From the NCBI RefSeq assembly GCF_003001815.1, contig NZ_PVMZ01000003.1:1-64000 (forward strand): DNA of 64,000 nucleotides, given 5' to 3'. The notes under the pieces are model-generated. The model saw only the letters and a list, made by a program, of their open reading frames with translations, had not been told where the DNA came from and made no database searches. The stretch comes from Actinoplanes italicus (lineage in GTDB: Bacteria; Actinomycetota; Actinomycetes; Mycobacteriales; Micromonosporaceae). Position numbers and translations under genes: made by a program. Position 1 is the first letter of the stretch. Each line of letters starts with the position of its first letter. Below, piece after piece: positions 9,891 through 18,546 of the stretch.

Positions 9891-10307
9891 GTGTCCAGCA
9901 CCACCGAGCGTTCGCTCGTCCTGATCAAGCCCGACGCGGTCCGCCGCGGGCTGCTCGGCGAGATTCTGTCCCGTTTCGAGCGTAAGGGCCTGATCGTCGA
10001 AGCGCTGGAGTTGCGCACGATGGACGCGTCGCTCGCCGACGCGCACTACGCCGAGCACGTCGACAAGGCGTTCTACCCGCCGCTGAAGGACTTCATGACG
10101 AGCGGGCCGCTGGCCGCGCTGGTGCTCTCCGGCGACTCGGTGATCGAGGTGGTCCGCGCGATGATCGGCGCGACCGACGGCCGCAAGGCGGCCGCCGGCA
10201 CGATCCGCGGTGATCTGGCTCTTTCCAACCGGGAGAACCTGGTGCACGCTTCCGACTCGCCGGAGAGCGCCGAGCGTGAGCTGGCCCTCTGGTTCCCCAA
10301 GATCTAG
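9891..10307 (+). CDS. ndk: Nucleoside diphosphate kinase
   Basis: Ndk moves the gamma phosphate from ATP to other (d)NDPs through a phosphohistidine. The 138-residue product has the family start RSLVLIKPDAVRRGLLGEI, the nucleotide-binding stretch (MIGATDGRKAAAGTIRGDLA) and the active-site His in NLVHASDSPESAERE, near residue 116. Length is standard. GTG 9891 has an excellent GGAGGAAC five bases upstream. The stop codon overlaps the stop of the convergent permease gene in the four bases CTAG (10304-10307). It is expressed from the divergent region 9725-9890, which also serves the VOC fusion. Confidence 0.97.
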   Translation: MSSTTERSLVLIKPDAVRRGLLGEILSRFERKGLIVEALELRTMDASLADAHYAEHVDKAFYPPLKDFMTSGPLAALVLSGDSVIEVVRAMIGATDGRKAAAGTIRGDLALSNRENLVHASDSPESAERELALWFPKI

Positions 10308-11087
10308 AGAGTGTCGAGGCTGGCCCGGCGACGGGATTCGGCTTCGAAGAACTTGAGCAGGATCGCGGCCACCACCGCGTAAACGGCTCCGACCAGGAGT
10401 TCCTGCCCGATCGCCGGCGCGGCCGCATCAAGGCCGCGTCCGGCGGCGAGCATCCGTGCCGCCTCCGCCGCGTGGGTGACGGGCAGACCCTGCCCGACGG
10501 TCACCATCCACTGCGGCAGGTTGCCGGGCGGCACGTTCACCCCGGTCAGCAGCAGGAGCAGGGCCACCGCGACGTTCGAGATCACGAAGACGTCGCGGAA
10601 CCGCAGGCCCAGCGCGCCGAGCGTGAGCCCGAAGAAGCCGCAGGCCAGTGAGCCGGCGGCCATCGCCAGCGCGAGACCGGGCACGGCGGCGAGCGGGATG
10701 CGCAGGCCCAGCATCAGCGACGCCACGGTCAGGGTGAAGATCGAGATCAAGAGCCCGTTCCCGGCGTACGGCAGAACGCGCCCCCAGAAGATGGCGGTGC
10801 GGCTGCGCGGCGACAGCAGCACGTGCCCCAGGGTGCCGAAGCGTCGTTCGTTGGCGACCGCCATGGTCCCGCCGAACACACGCCAGGGAGGCGGTCAGCA
10901 CCGCGTTGCCGACCAGGAAGAACTGGTCGTCGCCGACACGCAGCTGCCGTCCCAGGTAGGCGAAGAAGAGCAGCTGGAACAGCGGCCCGATGAACAGGGT
11001 GCCGACGAAGAGCGCCGGGCGGGTCCAGTTGAACAGGGCTCGGTAGGCGATCACGCCGCCGACCGTCACCAGTCGCAGCCCGCTCAT
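10304..11087 (-). pseudogene. ABC-2 type exporter permease, frameshifted
   Basis: Two open frames together encode one ABC-2 permease. From ATG 11087 the first frame reads MSGLRLVTVGGVIAYRALFN through VLTASLA, then runs off in the wrong frame. The second frame continues the protein as VFGGTMAVANERRFGTLGH to the stop at 10304, with about five hydrophobic helices in that part. The frames are offset by one base near 10880-10886 (after CTGGCG, a single extra T or two missing bases before GTGTTC). Either the gene is broken or the base call is wrong. Stop/start overlap (ATGA) with the upstream permease shows it belongs to the operon. Confidence 0.8.
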
Positions 11088-11854
11088 GCGAGCGCCAGCG
11101 TCGCGGTGACACGGGCACGCCGCTCGACCACGGTCAGGGCCGCGGCGCCGAGTCCGAGGCAGATGCCGCTGATCGCCAGGCACATCGCGACCGACGGCCA
11201 GACCGGCCCGCCGGCGGTCGCCTCGTGCAGGGCTCGGGCGCCCCAGGTGGTGGGCAGCACGGCGGCGATCGGCCCGGTCCAGGTGGGCAGCACGGTCAGC
11301 GGCACGAGCATGCCGGAGACCAGCCACACCGGATACTCCAGGACGTTGGCGAGCGCGTTGGCGTTGCGCATCAGCACGAACGTGGACGCCAGCAGCAGCC
11401 CGAACATGCCGAGCGCGACGATGCAGACGACCGCGGCGATCGGGAAGGCGACGGGGTGCGCGAAGTCGAGCCGGATGCCGAACAGGATCCGGCCCCAGAT
11501 CAGGGTGGCCAGCAGGGAGTAGGTGCCGGTGATCCCGGTGGCGATGGTCAGCGGGAGGATCACCACGACCGGCCGCCGTGGCGCCATCATGATCATTTCG
11601 AGGGTGCCCTGCCAGCGCTGGTTCTGGATGGCGCCGCCGGAGCCGAACAGGACCGACGACCACACCCCCATCAGCCCGGCGCCGACCGCGGCCTGCAGCA
11701 GGCGGTCCTGCTCTCCGCCGGAGCGGAACAGGTAGACCGCGAGCACGGCCTGCACCACCGGCACGACCAGCGAGATCGCGATCTCGAAGGGGGACCGGCT
11801 GAGGTGCTTGGCGTGCATCAGCGTGCCGACCAGGAGCATGCGCAGCGTCCTCAT
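11084..11854 (-). CDS. ABC-2 type exporter permease
   Basis: The 256-residue membrane protein has six predicted helices (about 22-45, 55-80, 100-128, 140-165, 170-190, 225-248) and the ABC-2 pattern in which a cytoplasmic loop carries RWQGTLEMIMMAPRR, the coupling region typical of DrrB/NodJ-type permeases. It should form the membrane channel with the downstream permease and the ATPase. ATG 11854 overlaps the ATPase stop as ATGA, and its own stop overlaps the next permease start the same way. The substrate is unknown; this family exports drugs, lipids or polysaccharides. Confidence 0.9.
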   Translation of the reverse strand: MRTLRMLLVGTLMHAKHLSRSPFEIAISLVVPVVQAVLAVYLFRSGGEQDRLLQAAVGAGLMGVWSSVLFGSGGAIQNQRWQGTLEMIMMAPRRPVVVILPLTIATGITGTYSLLATLIWGRILFGIRLDFAHPVAFPIAAVVCIVALGMFGLLLASTFVLMRNANALANVLEYPVWLVSGMLVPLTVLPTWTGPIAAVLPTTWGARALHEATAGGPVWPSVAMCLAISGICLGLGAAALTVVERRARVTATLALA

Positions 11855-12828
11855 GAGGCGTTCACGATCGTCACGTACGCGTCCTCCAGCGTCGGTTCCC
11901 GGCTGTCCACCCGGCCCAGGCGGATCCCGGCCAGCTCGCGCAGCACGTCGCCCTGCACGTCCACGTGCGCGTCCGACTGCACGGTCAGCACCTGCAACGA
12001 ACCTCTGGTCTCCACGGCCGTCTCCCGTACGCCCGGCAGGTCCCGCAGGGCGGCCAGCGCGGTGTCCGGCACCCCGTACGCCTCCACCTCGACGACCCGG
12101 CGCCCGTCGGCCCGGCTCCGCAGCTCGGCCGGGGTGCCGAGCGCCTGGATCCGGCCGTCGGCGATCACCGCGATCCGGTCGCACAGCTCGTCGGCCTCGG
12201 CCATGTAGTGCGTGGTCAGCAGGACCGTGGTGCCGGTGGCGGCCAGGTCGGCCACCGTCTGGCGCAGCTCGCGGGCGGCGACCGGGTCGACCCCGATCGA
12301 CGGCTCGTCGAGGAACAGCACCTCCGGCGAGTGCAGCAGCCCACGGGCGATGTGCAGGCGCTGCCGCATGCCCCGCGAGTAGCCCTCGACCCGTTCCTGT
12401 TCCCGGCCGGAGAGCCGGACCAGGTCGAGCAGCTCGGCGATGCGCCTTTTCTGCTCACGCGCCGGGACACCGTACAGCTCGGCGAAGTAACGCAGATTGT
12501 CCAGCGCGGAGAGGCGGTCGTAGAGGCCACGGTCGCCGCCGAACACGTACCCGATCCGCCGTCGCACTTCCCGGGTTTGTCCTTCGACGTCGAAACCGCA
12601 GATCCGGGCCTTGCCGCCGGTCGGGATGAGCAGGGTGTTGAGCATCTTGATGGTGGTGGTCTTGCCGGCGCCGTTCGGCCCGAGCAGGCCGAACAGCTCA
12701 CCGCGGCGGACCGTGAAGTCCACTCCGCGGACCGCGTCGACCGTGGTGAGGCGTGGCCGCAGCCAGCCGGTACGGGAGCGGTAGGAGCGGCGCAGACCCT
12801 CCGCCTCGATGGCGTAGTCGCTTTCCAT
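11851..12828 (-). CDS. ABC exporter ATP-binding protein (DrrA-like)
   Basis: This 325-residue ATPase powers the adjacent permeases. It has Walker A GPNGAGKTT at residues 50-58, the Q-loop region, the ABC signature variant YSRGMRQRL, Walker B VLFLDEPSIGVDP, the H-loop in TTHYMAEADELCDR, and a C-terminal domain of about 90 residues as in DrrA/multidrug exporters. The ATG has TAGGTT seven bases upstream on this strand and only a poorly spaced GGAG, so it may have its own leaderless promoter in the 29-base gap after the regulator gene. Operon: ATPase-permease-permease, all with 4-base overlaps. Confidence 0.93.
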   Translation of the reverse strand: MESDYAIEAEGLRRSYRSRTGWLRPRLTTVDAVRGVDFTVRRGELFGLLGPNGAGKTTTIKMLNTLLIPTGGKARICGFDVEGQTREVRRRIGYVFGGDRGLYDRLSALDNLRYFAELYGVPAREQKRRIAELLDLVRLSGREQERVEGYSRGMRQRLHIARGLLHSPEVLFLDEPSIGVDPVAARELRQTVADLAATGTTVLLTTHYMAEADELCDRIAVIADGRIQALGTPAELRSRADGRRVVEVEAYGVPDTALAALRDLPGVRETAVETRGSLQVLTVQSDAHVDVQGDVLRELAGIRLGRVDSREPTLEDAYVTIVNAS

Positions 12829-12835
12829 GCTCCGG

Positions 12836-12841
12836 AACCTA
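12836..12841 (-). promoter_or_regulatory. Putative -10 box (TAGGTT) of the ABC operon
   Basis: TAGGTT lies seven bases before the ATPase ATG at 12828, in the 29-base gap behind the ArsR-type regulator. It is a plausible target for that regulator. Confidence 0.4.
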
Positions 12842-12857
12842 GAGAACGCCGCCGATG

Positions 12858-13856
12858 TCAGGAAACGAATTCGGCGCGGGCCGAATCCTCACCGAGCAGG
12901 TTCACGAGAGCCAGACCGGCCGGTTCCAGGCCGTACAGGACCCGGCGCCCGGCTCGCCGCCGGTGCACCACCCCGGCCGCCTGCAGATGGGCCAGGTGCT
13001 CGGAGACGGTGCTCATCGCCAGGCCGAGCGTCGCCGCCAGCCCGGTGGTCGTCGACGGCGTGGCCAGCGCGCGCAGCACGGTGGCCCGGCCCCGGCCGAT
13101 GAGCAGGGCGAGCCGGTCGTCCGGCGCCGGGGCGGGACTGTCGGCGAGCAGCGCCGCCCCGCGGGACTGGTAGGTGACCATCTGCGTGCCGGGATCGTCG
13201 GTCGAGCACAGCATCCCGCCGCGCGAGAAGATCAGCGGCACCAGCAGGACCCGGCTGCCGGTCACCGTGAAACCGGCGTCCAGCCGCTTGATCAGGGTCA
13301 GGACCGGCCGCTCCCAGATGATCCGCTCGTGCAGCCGGGAGAGCAGCGCGTCCGGGCCGTCGGCGGCCAGCGCCCGGGCCCGGAGCAGCACCTCCTCGTC
13401 CAGCGCGGCCCGCATGGCCGGCCAGCGTGGTGCCAGCGCTGCGGCCCACCAGGTGGCGAGGCCGTCGGCGAGCCGGTCGAGTGCCGCCTCCCGGTCGTCA
13501 CGGAACGGGCGCAGGTGCTCCGGCAGCCGGCCGTCCGGGTGATGGGTGGCGAACTGGCCCTCGATCACCTCGGCCGGGGTCCGCCGCAGCAGCTCCAGCT
13601 GCTCCTCGATGGTCGGCGCCGCGCTCGTGGGCATCGGTGCCACGAAGTCCGGCATGCGCCGGGGCAGGTGGAGGTAGAGCTGAGCCGGGGCGGGCAGCGG
13701 GATGTCCCGGGCCCGGCGCACCCAGTCGGCGAACGGCCACGGCAACCCGGCCGGATCGCGGGCCACCAGCCAGAGACTGCAGACCGTCTCCAGCAGCGGG
13801 CTGATCGCGATCCGGGTACGCGAGAGCGTCGGCTCGTCGAGCTCGATCCGGATCAC
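12858..13856 (-). CDS. ArsR-type winged-helix transcriptional regulator with N-terminal sensor-like domain
   Basis: The 332-residue protein has a long N-terminal domain (about 1-240, as in DUF5937-type regulators) and a C-terminal winged helix (about 255-325) with the recognition-helix sequence GLAMSTVSEHLAHLQAAG and a basic wing (RRRAGRRVLYGL). ArsR-type proteins of this layout usually repress a neighbouring exporter. The gene directly precedes the ABC operon on the same strand, 29 bases away, so it is the likely regulator; this is inference. The GTG start at 13856 has TACACT seven bases upstream, pointing to a leaderless mRNA. It diverges from the ileS T-box leader. Confidence 0.85.
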   Translation of the reverse strand: MIRIELDEPTLSRTRIAISPLLETVCSLWLVARDPAGLPWPFADWVRRARDIPLPAPAQLYLHLPRRMPDFVAPMPTSAAPTIEEQLELLRRTPAEVIEGQFATHHPDGRLPEHLRPFRDDREAALDRLADGLATWWAAALAPRWPAMRAALDEEVLLRARALAADGPDALLSRLHERIIWERPVLTLIKRLDAGFTVTGSRVLLVPLIFSRGGMLCSTDDPGTQMVTYQSRGAALLADSPAPAPDDRLALLIGRGRATVLRALATPSTTTGLAATLGLAMSTVSEHLAHLQAAGVVHRRRAGRRVLYGLEPAGLALVNLLGEDSARAEFVS

Positions 13857-13863
13857 GGGGTGC

Positions 13864-13869
13864 AGTGTA
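13864..13869 (-). promoter_or_regulatory. Putative -10 box (TACACT), leaderless start of the ArsR-type gene
   Basis: TACACT is followed by seven bases and the GTG at 13856 on the minus strand. No Shine-Dalgarno sequence is seen. Confidence 0.5.
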
Positions 13870-13892
13870 GGCGCGCCGTGGTAATGCGGATG

Positions 13893-14132
13893 AGGGAATC
13901 AGGGGGCGGCCGGTATCGTTGACGGCACGCAGGCTTTGAACCGGCCATCACCGGGGAGCCTCCGGAAGAACGGGCGCAAGCCCCAGTAGAACCGGGCGGA
14001 CACCGGACCGCGCAGGTCATCCGGCGAATGAGCGGGCGGGTCTCCACGAACCGTCAAGCGAGGTGGTACCGCGGGCCCGATCGGGCTCGTCCTCGCAGTC
14101 ACGTCATGTGAACTGCTTGAGGGGAACACCAG
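13893..14132 (+). promoter_or_regulatory. T-box riboswitch of ileS (actinobacterial, translational type)
   Basis: The T-box core AGGTGGTACCGCG is at 14061-14073. Upstream, GGCCGG (13908-13913) pairs with CCGGCC (13940-13945) to close an ultrashort stem I, and an isoleucine ATC at 13915-13917 sits in the expected specifier position. The region around 13951-14000 (GGGAGCCTCCGGAAGAACGGGCG and CCCAGTAGAACCGGGC) matches stem II and linker segments known from actinobacterial T-boxes. No run of T follows, so control is likely by hiding the ribosome site GAGGGGA (about 14119-14125) when tRNA-Ile is charged. The specifier assignment is by eye. Confidence 0.9.
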
Positions 14133-17100
14133 ATGGCCTACCCGAAACACACCGACGCCACCGGCGTACCGGCGAGTCCGGACCTGCCGGCGGTCGAGCG
14201 TGCCGTCCTCGACCACTGGACGGCCGACAAGACGTTCGAAGCCTCCGTCGAGCTCCGCCCGGCCGGGGAGAACGGCTCGAACGAGTACGTCTTCTACGAC
14301 GGCCCGCCGTTCGCCAACGGCCTGCCGCACTACGGGCACCTGTTCACCGGTTACGTGAAGGACCTGGTCCCGCGTTACCAGACGATGCGGGGCAAGCGGG
14401 TCGAGCGCCGGTTCGGCTGGGACACCCACGGCCTGCCGGCCGAGGTCGAGGCCGAGAAGCAGCTCGGCATCACGTCCAAGGCACAGATCGTCGACCTGGG
14501 CATCGACAAGTTCAACGAGGCCTGCCGGACGTCGGTGCTCGCCTACACCAAGGACTGGGAGCGGTACGTCACGCGCCAGGCCCGGTGGGTGGACTTCCAG
14601 AACGACTACAAGACCCTCGACCCGGAGTACATGGAGTCGGTCATGTGGGCGTTCAAGACGCTGCATGAGAAGGGCCTGGTGTACGAGGGGTTCCGCGTCC
14701 TGGCGTACTGCTTCCGGTGCGAGACCCCGCTGTCCAACACCGAGACCCGGATGGACGACGTGTACCGGGACCGGACCGACCCGGCGCTGACCGTCAAGTT
14801 CCGTCTGGAGACGGGCGAGGACATCGCGGTGTGGACGACCACGCCGTGGACCCTGCCGTCGAACCTGGCGCTCGCGGTCGGCCCGGACATCGACTACGCG
14901 GTTCTGTCCGATGAGAGCGGACAGAAGCTCCTCGTGGGTGCGGGTCGCGTGGGCGCCTACGCGAAGGAACTGGACGGCTACGAGCAGGTCGGCGTCGTCA
15001 AAGGCGCCGACCTGGTCGGGCGCCGCTACACCCCGCTGTTCGACTTCCTGGTCGAGGCCGGTGGGGAGAACGCCTTCCAGGTGCTCGGCGCCGACTTCGT
15101 GACCACCGAGGACGGCACCGGCGTCGTCCACATGGCCCCGGCCTTCGGTGAGGACGACCAGAACGCCTGCAACGCGGCCGGGATCCCGACCGTGGTGACC
15201 GTCGACGACCACACCCGCTTCACCTCGCTGGTCCCGGATTACCAGGGCCTGCAGGTCTTCGACGCCAACAAGCCGGTGATCGCCACGCTGAAGGAGCGCG
15301 GCGTCGTGCTGCGCCACGACGGGTACACGCACTCGTACCCGCACTGCTGGCGCTGCGACACCCCGCTCGTCTACAAGGCGGTGTCGTCCTGGTTCGTCGC
15401 GGTGTCGACGTTCCGCGACCGGATGGTCCAGCTCAACCAGCAGATCAACTGGACGCCGGCGCACATCAAGGACGGCTCGTTCGGCAAGTGGCTGGCCAAC
15501 GCCCGCGACTGGTCGATCTCCCGGAACCGGTTCTGGGGTTCGCCGATCCCGGTGTGGAAGTCGGACGACCCGCAGTACCCGCGCGTAGACGTGTACGGGT
15601 CCTACGAGGAGCTGGAGCGCGACTTCGGTGTCAAGGTGACCGACCTGCACCGGCCGTACGTGGATCAGCTGACCCGGCCCAACCCGGACGACCCGACCGG
15701 CCAGTCGACCATGCGCCGGGTCCCCGAGGTGCTGGACTGCTGGTTCGAGTCCGGATCGATGCCGTTCGCCCAGGTGCACTACCCGTTCGAGAACAAGGAC
15801 TGGTTCGAGCACCACTACCCGGGTGACTTCATCGTCGAGTACATCGGGCAGACCCGCGGCTGGTTCTACACCATGCACGTGCTGGCCACGGCGCTGTTCG
15901 ACCGGCCCGCGTTCCGCAACTGCCTGAGCCACGGCATCCTGCTGGGCGAGGACGGCCGGAAGATGTCGAAGTCGCTGCGTAACTACCCGGACGTGTACCG
16001 GGTGTTCGACTCGTACGGGTCGGACGCGATGCGCTGGATGCTGATGTCGTCGCCGGTGCTCCGGGGCGGGGACATGCCGGTCACCGAGCCGGCGATCCGC
16101 GACTCGGTGCGCCAGGTGCTGCTGCCGCTGTGGAACGTCTGGTACTTCTTCAGCCTGTACGCGAACGCGTCCGACTATGAAGCCAAGACCCGGACGGACA
16201 GCACCCACCTGCTCGACCGCTACGTGCTCGCCAAGACCGGTGAGCTGGTCGCGGACGTGCAGCGGCAGATGGACGACTACGACATCTCGGGTGCCGCGGC
16301 CAGCATCAGGTCCTACCTCGACGCACTGACCAACTGGTACGTGCGCCGCTCGCGGGACCGCTTCTGGGCCGGCGACGAGGACGCCTTCGACACCCTGGCC
16401 ACCGTGCTGGAGACCCTCACCCGGGTGGTGGCGCCACTCGCGCCGCTGACCGCCGAGGAGATCTGGCGCGGCCTGACCGGCGGCCGTTCGGTGCATCTGA
16501 CCGACTGGCCCTCGGCGGACGCGTTCCCGGCCGACCACGAGCTGGTCGCGTCGATGGACGCGATCCGGGACGTGGCGTCGGCGGCGCTGTCGCTGCGCAA
16601 GGCGAAGGGCCTGCGGGTCCGGCTGCCGCTCGCGTCGGCGACGGTTGCCACTCCGCAGGGCGCGGCGCTGGCCGGGCTCGGTGACCTGCTCAAGGACGAG
16701 GTCAACGTCAAGGACGTGGTCTTCACCGACGACGTGGCCGCGTACTGCCAGCAGGTCCTCACCGTCGTCCCGCGGGCGCTCGGCCCCCGGGTCGGCAAGC
16801 AGGTCCAGCAGGTGATCAAGGCGGTGAAGAGCGGCGACTGGGAGCTCGTCGACGGTGCTCCGGTCGCGGCCGGTGTGACCCTCGCCGAGGGCGAGTACGA
16901 GCTGAAGCTGGTCGCGGCCGACGTGGAGAACTCCGCGCCGCTGCCGGCCGGCGGTGGTGTCGTGGTCCTCGACACGGTCGTCACCGGGGAACTGGCCACC
17001 GAGGGCCTGGCACGCGACGTGATCCGGGTCGTGCAGCAGGCCCGCCGCGACGCCGACCTGGACGTCAGCGACCGGATCGCGCTCGTCCTGTCGGCCTCGC

Positions 17101-17249
17101 CGGCGGTCCGGGCGGCGGTCGAGGCGTTCCAGGACTTCGTCGCCGGTGAGACTCTCGCCACTTCGGTGGAGTTCGCCGAGGTGACCGAGGGGTTCGCGGG
17201 CGAGGTCGGCGACGGCGAGCAGGTCTCCGTGAGCGTGACGGTCGCCTGA
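14133..17249 (+). CDS. ileS: Isoleucine-tRNA ligase (IleS2-like)
   Basis: This class I synthetase charges and edits tRNA-Ile. The 1038-residue product has HIGH as HYGHL near residue 64 ([17 protein letters not shown]), the [11 protein letters not shown] segment, and [12 protein letters not shown] near 608. HYGH and the NYPDV extension after KMSKS are typical of the eukaryote-like IleS2 branch, as is the length. The C-terminus ends without the zinc-binding CxxC of E. coli-type enzymes. The ATG at 14133 lies about 8 bases behind GAGGGG, and the whole leader is a T-box. A hairpin terminator follows the stop. Confidence 0.97.
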   Translation: MAYPKHTDATGVPASPDLPAVERAVLDHWTADKTFEASVELRPAGENGSNEYVFYDGPPFANGLPHYGHLFTGYVKDLVPRYQTMRGKRVERRFGWDTHGLPAEVEAEKQLGITSKAQIVDLGIDKFNEACRTSVLAYTKDWERYVTRQARWVDFQNDYKTLDPEYMESVMWAFKTLHEKGLVYEGFRVLAYCFRCETPLSNTETRMDDVYRDRTDPALTVKFRLETGEDIAVWTTTPWTLPSNLALAVGPDIDYAVLSDESGQKLLVGAGRVGAYAKELDGYEQVGVVKGADLVGRRYTPLFDFLVEAGGENAFQVLGADFVTTEDGTGVVHMAPAFGEDDQNACNAAGIPTVVTVDDHTRFTSLVPDYQGLQVFDANKPVIATLKERGVVLRHDGYTHSYPHCWRCDTPLVYKAVSSWFVAVSTFRDRMVQLNQQINWTPAHIKDGSFGKWLANARDWSISRNRFWGSPIPVWKSDDPQYPRVDVYGSYEELERDFGVKVTDLHRPYVDQLTRPNPDDPTGQSTMRRVPEVLDCWFESGSMPFAQVHYPFENKDWFEHHYPGDFIVEYIGQTRGWFYTMHVLATALFDRPAFRNCLSHGILLGEDGRKMSKSLRNYPDVYRVFDSYGSDAMRWMLMSSPVLRGGDMPVTEPAIRDSVRQVLLPLWNVWYFFSLYANASDYEAKTRTDSTHLLDRYVLAKTGELVADVQRQMDDYDISGAAASIRSYLDALTNWYVRRSRDRFWAGDEDAFDTLATVLETLTRVVAPLAPLTAEEIWRGLTGGRSVHLTDWPSADAFPADHELVASMDAIRDVASAALSLRKAKGLRVRLPLASATVATPQGAALAGLGDLLKDEVNVKDVVFTDDVAAYCQQVLTVVPRALGPRVGKQVQQVIKAVKSGDWELVDGAPVAAGVTLAEGEYELKLVAADVENSAPLPAGGGVVVLDTVVTGELATEGLARDVIRVVQQARRDADLDVSDRIALVLSASPAVRAAVEAFQDFVAGETLATSVEFAEVTEGFAGEVGDGEQVSVSVTVA

Positions 17250-17262
17250 TTTCACCCGATCG

Positions 17263-17302
17263 GCCCGGATGTTCGCCTTCAGTCGGTGAACGTCCGGGCC
17301 GG
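17263..17302 (+). terminator. Hairpin after ileS
   Basis: GGCCCGGATGTTC and GAACGTCCGGGCC form a 13-bp stem with one G-T pair and a 13-base loop, just behind the ileS stop. It lacks a T tract, as is common in high-GC actinobacteria. Confidence 0.7.
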
Positions 17303-17381
17303 TCCAAGGTCACTGGGTACATCCGGGCCACTGTCAGCTAACCTCACAGCACCACCCGCCCCACGCGTCCCGGAGGACGAG

Positions 17382-18050
17382 TTGCCCCTGCTCTACTCGA
17401 TCGCCAAAGCCACGGTCGGCACGGCCCTCAGCATCGGCTGGCGTCCGCACGTCGAAGGCATCGAGCACATCCCGCGCACCGGCGGCGCGATCTTCGCGGG
17501 CAACCACCTCTCCGTCGCCGACGAACTCCTCCTCGGCACGGTGGTGCCCCGCCACCTGGCGTTCTGGGCCAAGTCCGACTACTTCACCGGCACCGGCATC
17601 AAGGGCTTCCTCAACCGCCAGCTGATGCACGGCCTCGGTGCCATCCGGGTCGAACGCGAAGGCGGCCGGGCCGCGCTCACCGCCTTCGACGCCGCCATCC
17701 CGGCGCTGCGCGAGGGCGAGCTCATCGCGGTGTACCCCGAGGGCACCAGGTCGCCCGACGGCCGCCTCTACCGCGGCCGAACCGGAGTCGCCCGGCTCGC
17801 GGTCGCTGCCGGGGTCCCGATCATCCCGGTCGGCGTCGCCGGCACCGACAAGGTCCAGCCGATCGGCCGTCTGGTGCCCAAGCTCGAGCGCGGCGTGATC
17901 ACGGTCAAGTTCGGCAAGCCGATCGAGACGGTCGGGCGCTCGGACGACCGCACCGCTCTGCGCGAGCTCACCGATTACGTGATGGCCGAGATCCAGAAGC
18001 TCACCGGGCAGGAGTACATCCCGCGTTACGCCCCTAAACGCGACGAATAA
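17382..18050 (+). CDS. 1-acyl-sn-glycerol-3-phosphate acyltransferase family (PlsC-like)
   Basis: The 222-residue protein carries the lysophosphatidate acyltransferase signature: HX4D as NHLSVADE, the FLNRQLMHGLGAIRVER block, and YPEGTRSPDG. It likely acylates a lysophospholipid at the inner face of the membrane; the N-terminal hydrophobic stretch may dock it there. The frame is open back to 17286, but TTG 17382 has GGAGG at 17372-17376 with good spacing and begins the conserved part, so it is the chosen start. It stands downstream of the ileS hairpin, probably as a separate transcription unit. Whether it acts in phospholipid synthesis or on another lipid is open. Confidence 0.9.
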   Translation: MPLLYSIAKATVGTALSIGWRPHVEGIEHIPRTGGAIFAGNHLSVADELLLGTVVPRHLAFWAKSDYFTGTGIKGFLNRQLMHGLGAIRVEREGGRAALTAFDAAIPALREGELIAVYPEGTRSPDGRLYRGRTGVARLAVAAGVPIIPVGVAGTDKVQPIGRLVPKLERGVITVKFGKPIETVGRSDDRTALRELTDYVMAEIQKLTGQEYIPRYAPKRDE

Positions 18051-18546
18051 GACCTTTCTTTCGTACGCGCTCCGCCGCGGGACAACCGCAATGGCGTGGT
18101 CCCGTGGCTACACCGCGGCGTGGCTGCCCGCTCCCGGCCTTGACGCGGGCGCCGGGGCGTATGCGGTGCCCACCGTGAGCCCTGTTCCGGGCCGGTGATG
18201 CGCCCGGTTCCACCCGGCCGGGGATCGCGAGCCGTACGTGGGCGCGCTCATGGTGGTTACCGACCCGGGGTACGGCTGGCGGGCGCCGGCCTCTTCCCGG
18301 GGTACGGCTGGCGGACGCCGGCCTCTTCCGCTGATGCCTGACCCTCGTCAGGCGCACACGTAGTTGCACCGTGCGAATCCTCCGTTGCTCCCGCAACGGT
18401 TTCGGCACACGGAGGCACAGCGTGTGGCCGGGGTGTCGTTGACAGCGACGGCCAGCGCACACGCGCAGCCCTACCGTGCGACCAGATCGCCGCTCCCGAG
18501 CCTGGCCCGTCCGCAGGCACGCGTGGGGCGTACCTGATGGAGGTCC
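18051..18546. other. Convergent intergenic region (496 bp) with a short duplication
   Basis: No gene, tRNA or strong terminator is seen. The only clear structure is a 32-bp tandem duplication (18264-18327, annotated separately). Short open frames here have no homology I recognise. Confidence 0.6.
18264..18327. repeat. 32-bp tandem duplication
   Basis: CCCGGGGTACGGCTGGCGG begins at 18264 and again at 18296. The two 32-bp copies differ at a single base (G/A). Confidence 0.9.

Noticed and set aside
13899..17255. 1118-codon open frame opposite ileS
   Set aside because: Long but antisense to a certain gene and running into the T-box leader; composition is that of a frame shadow.
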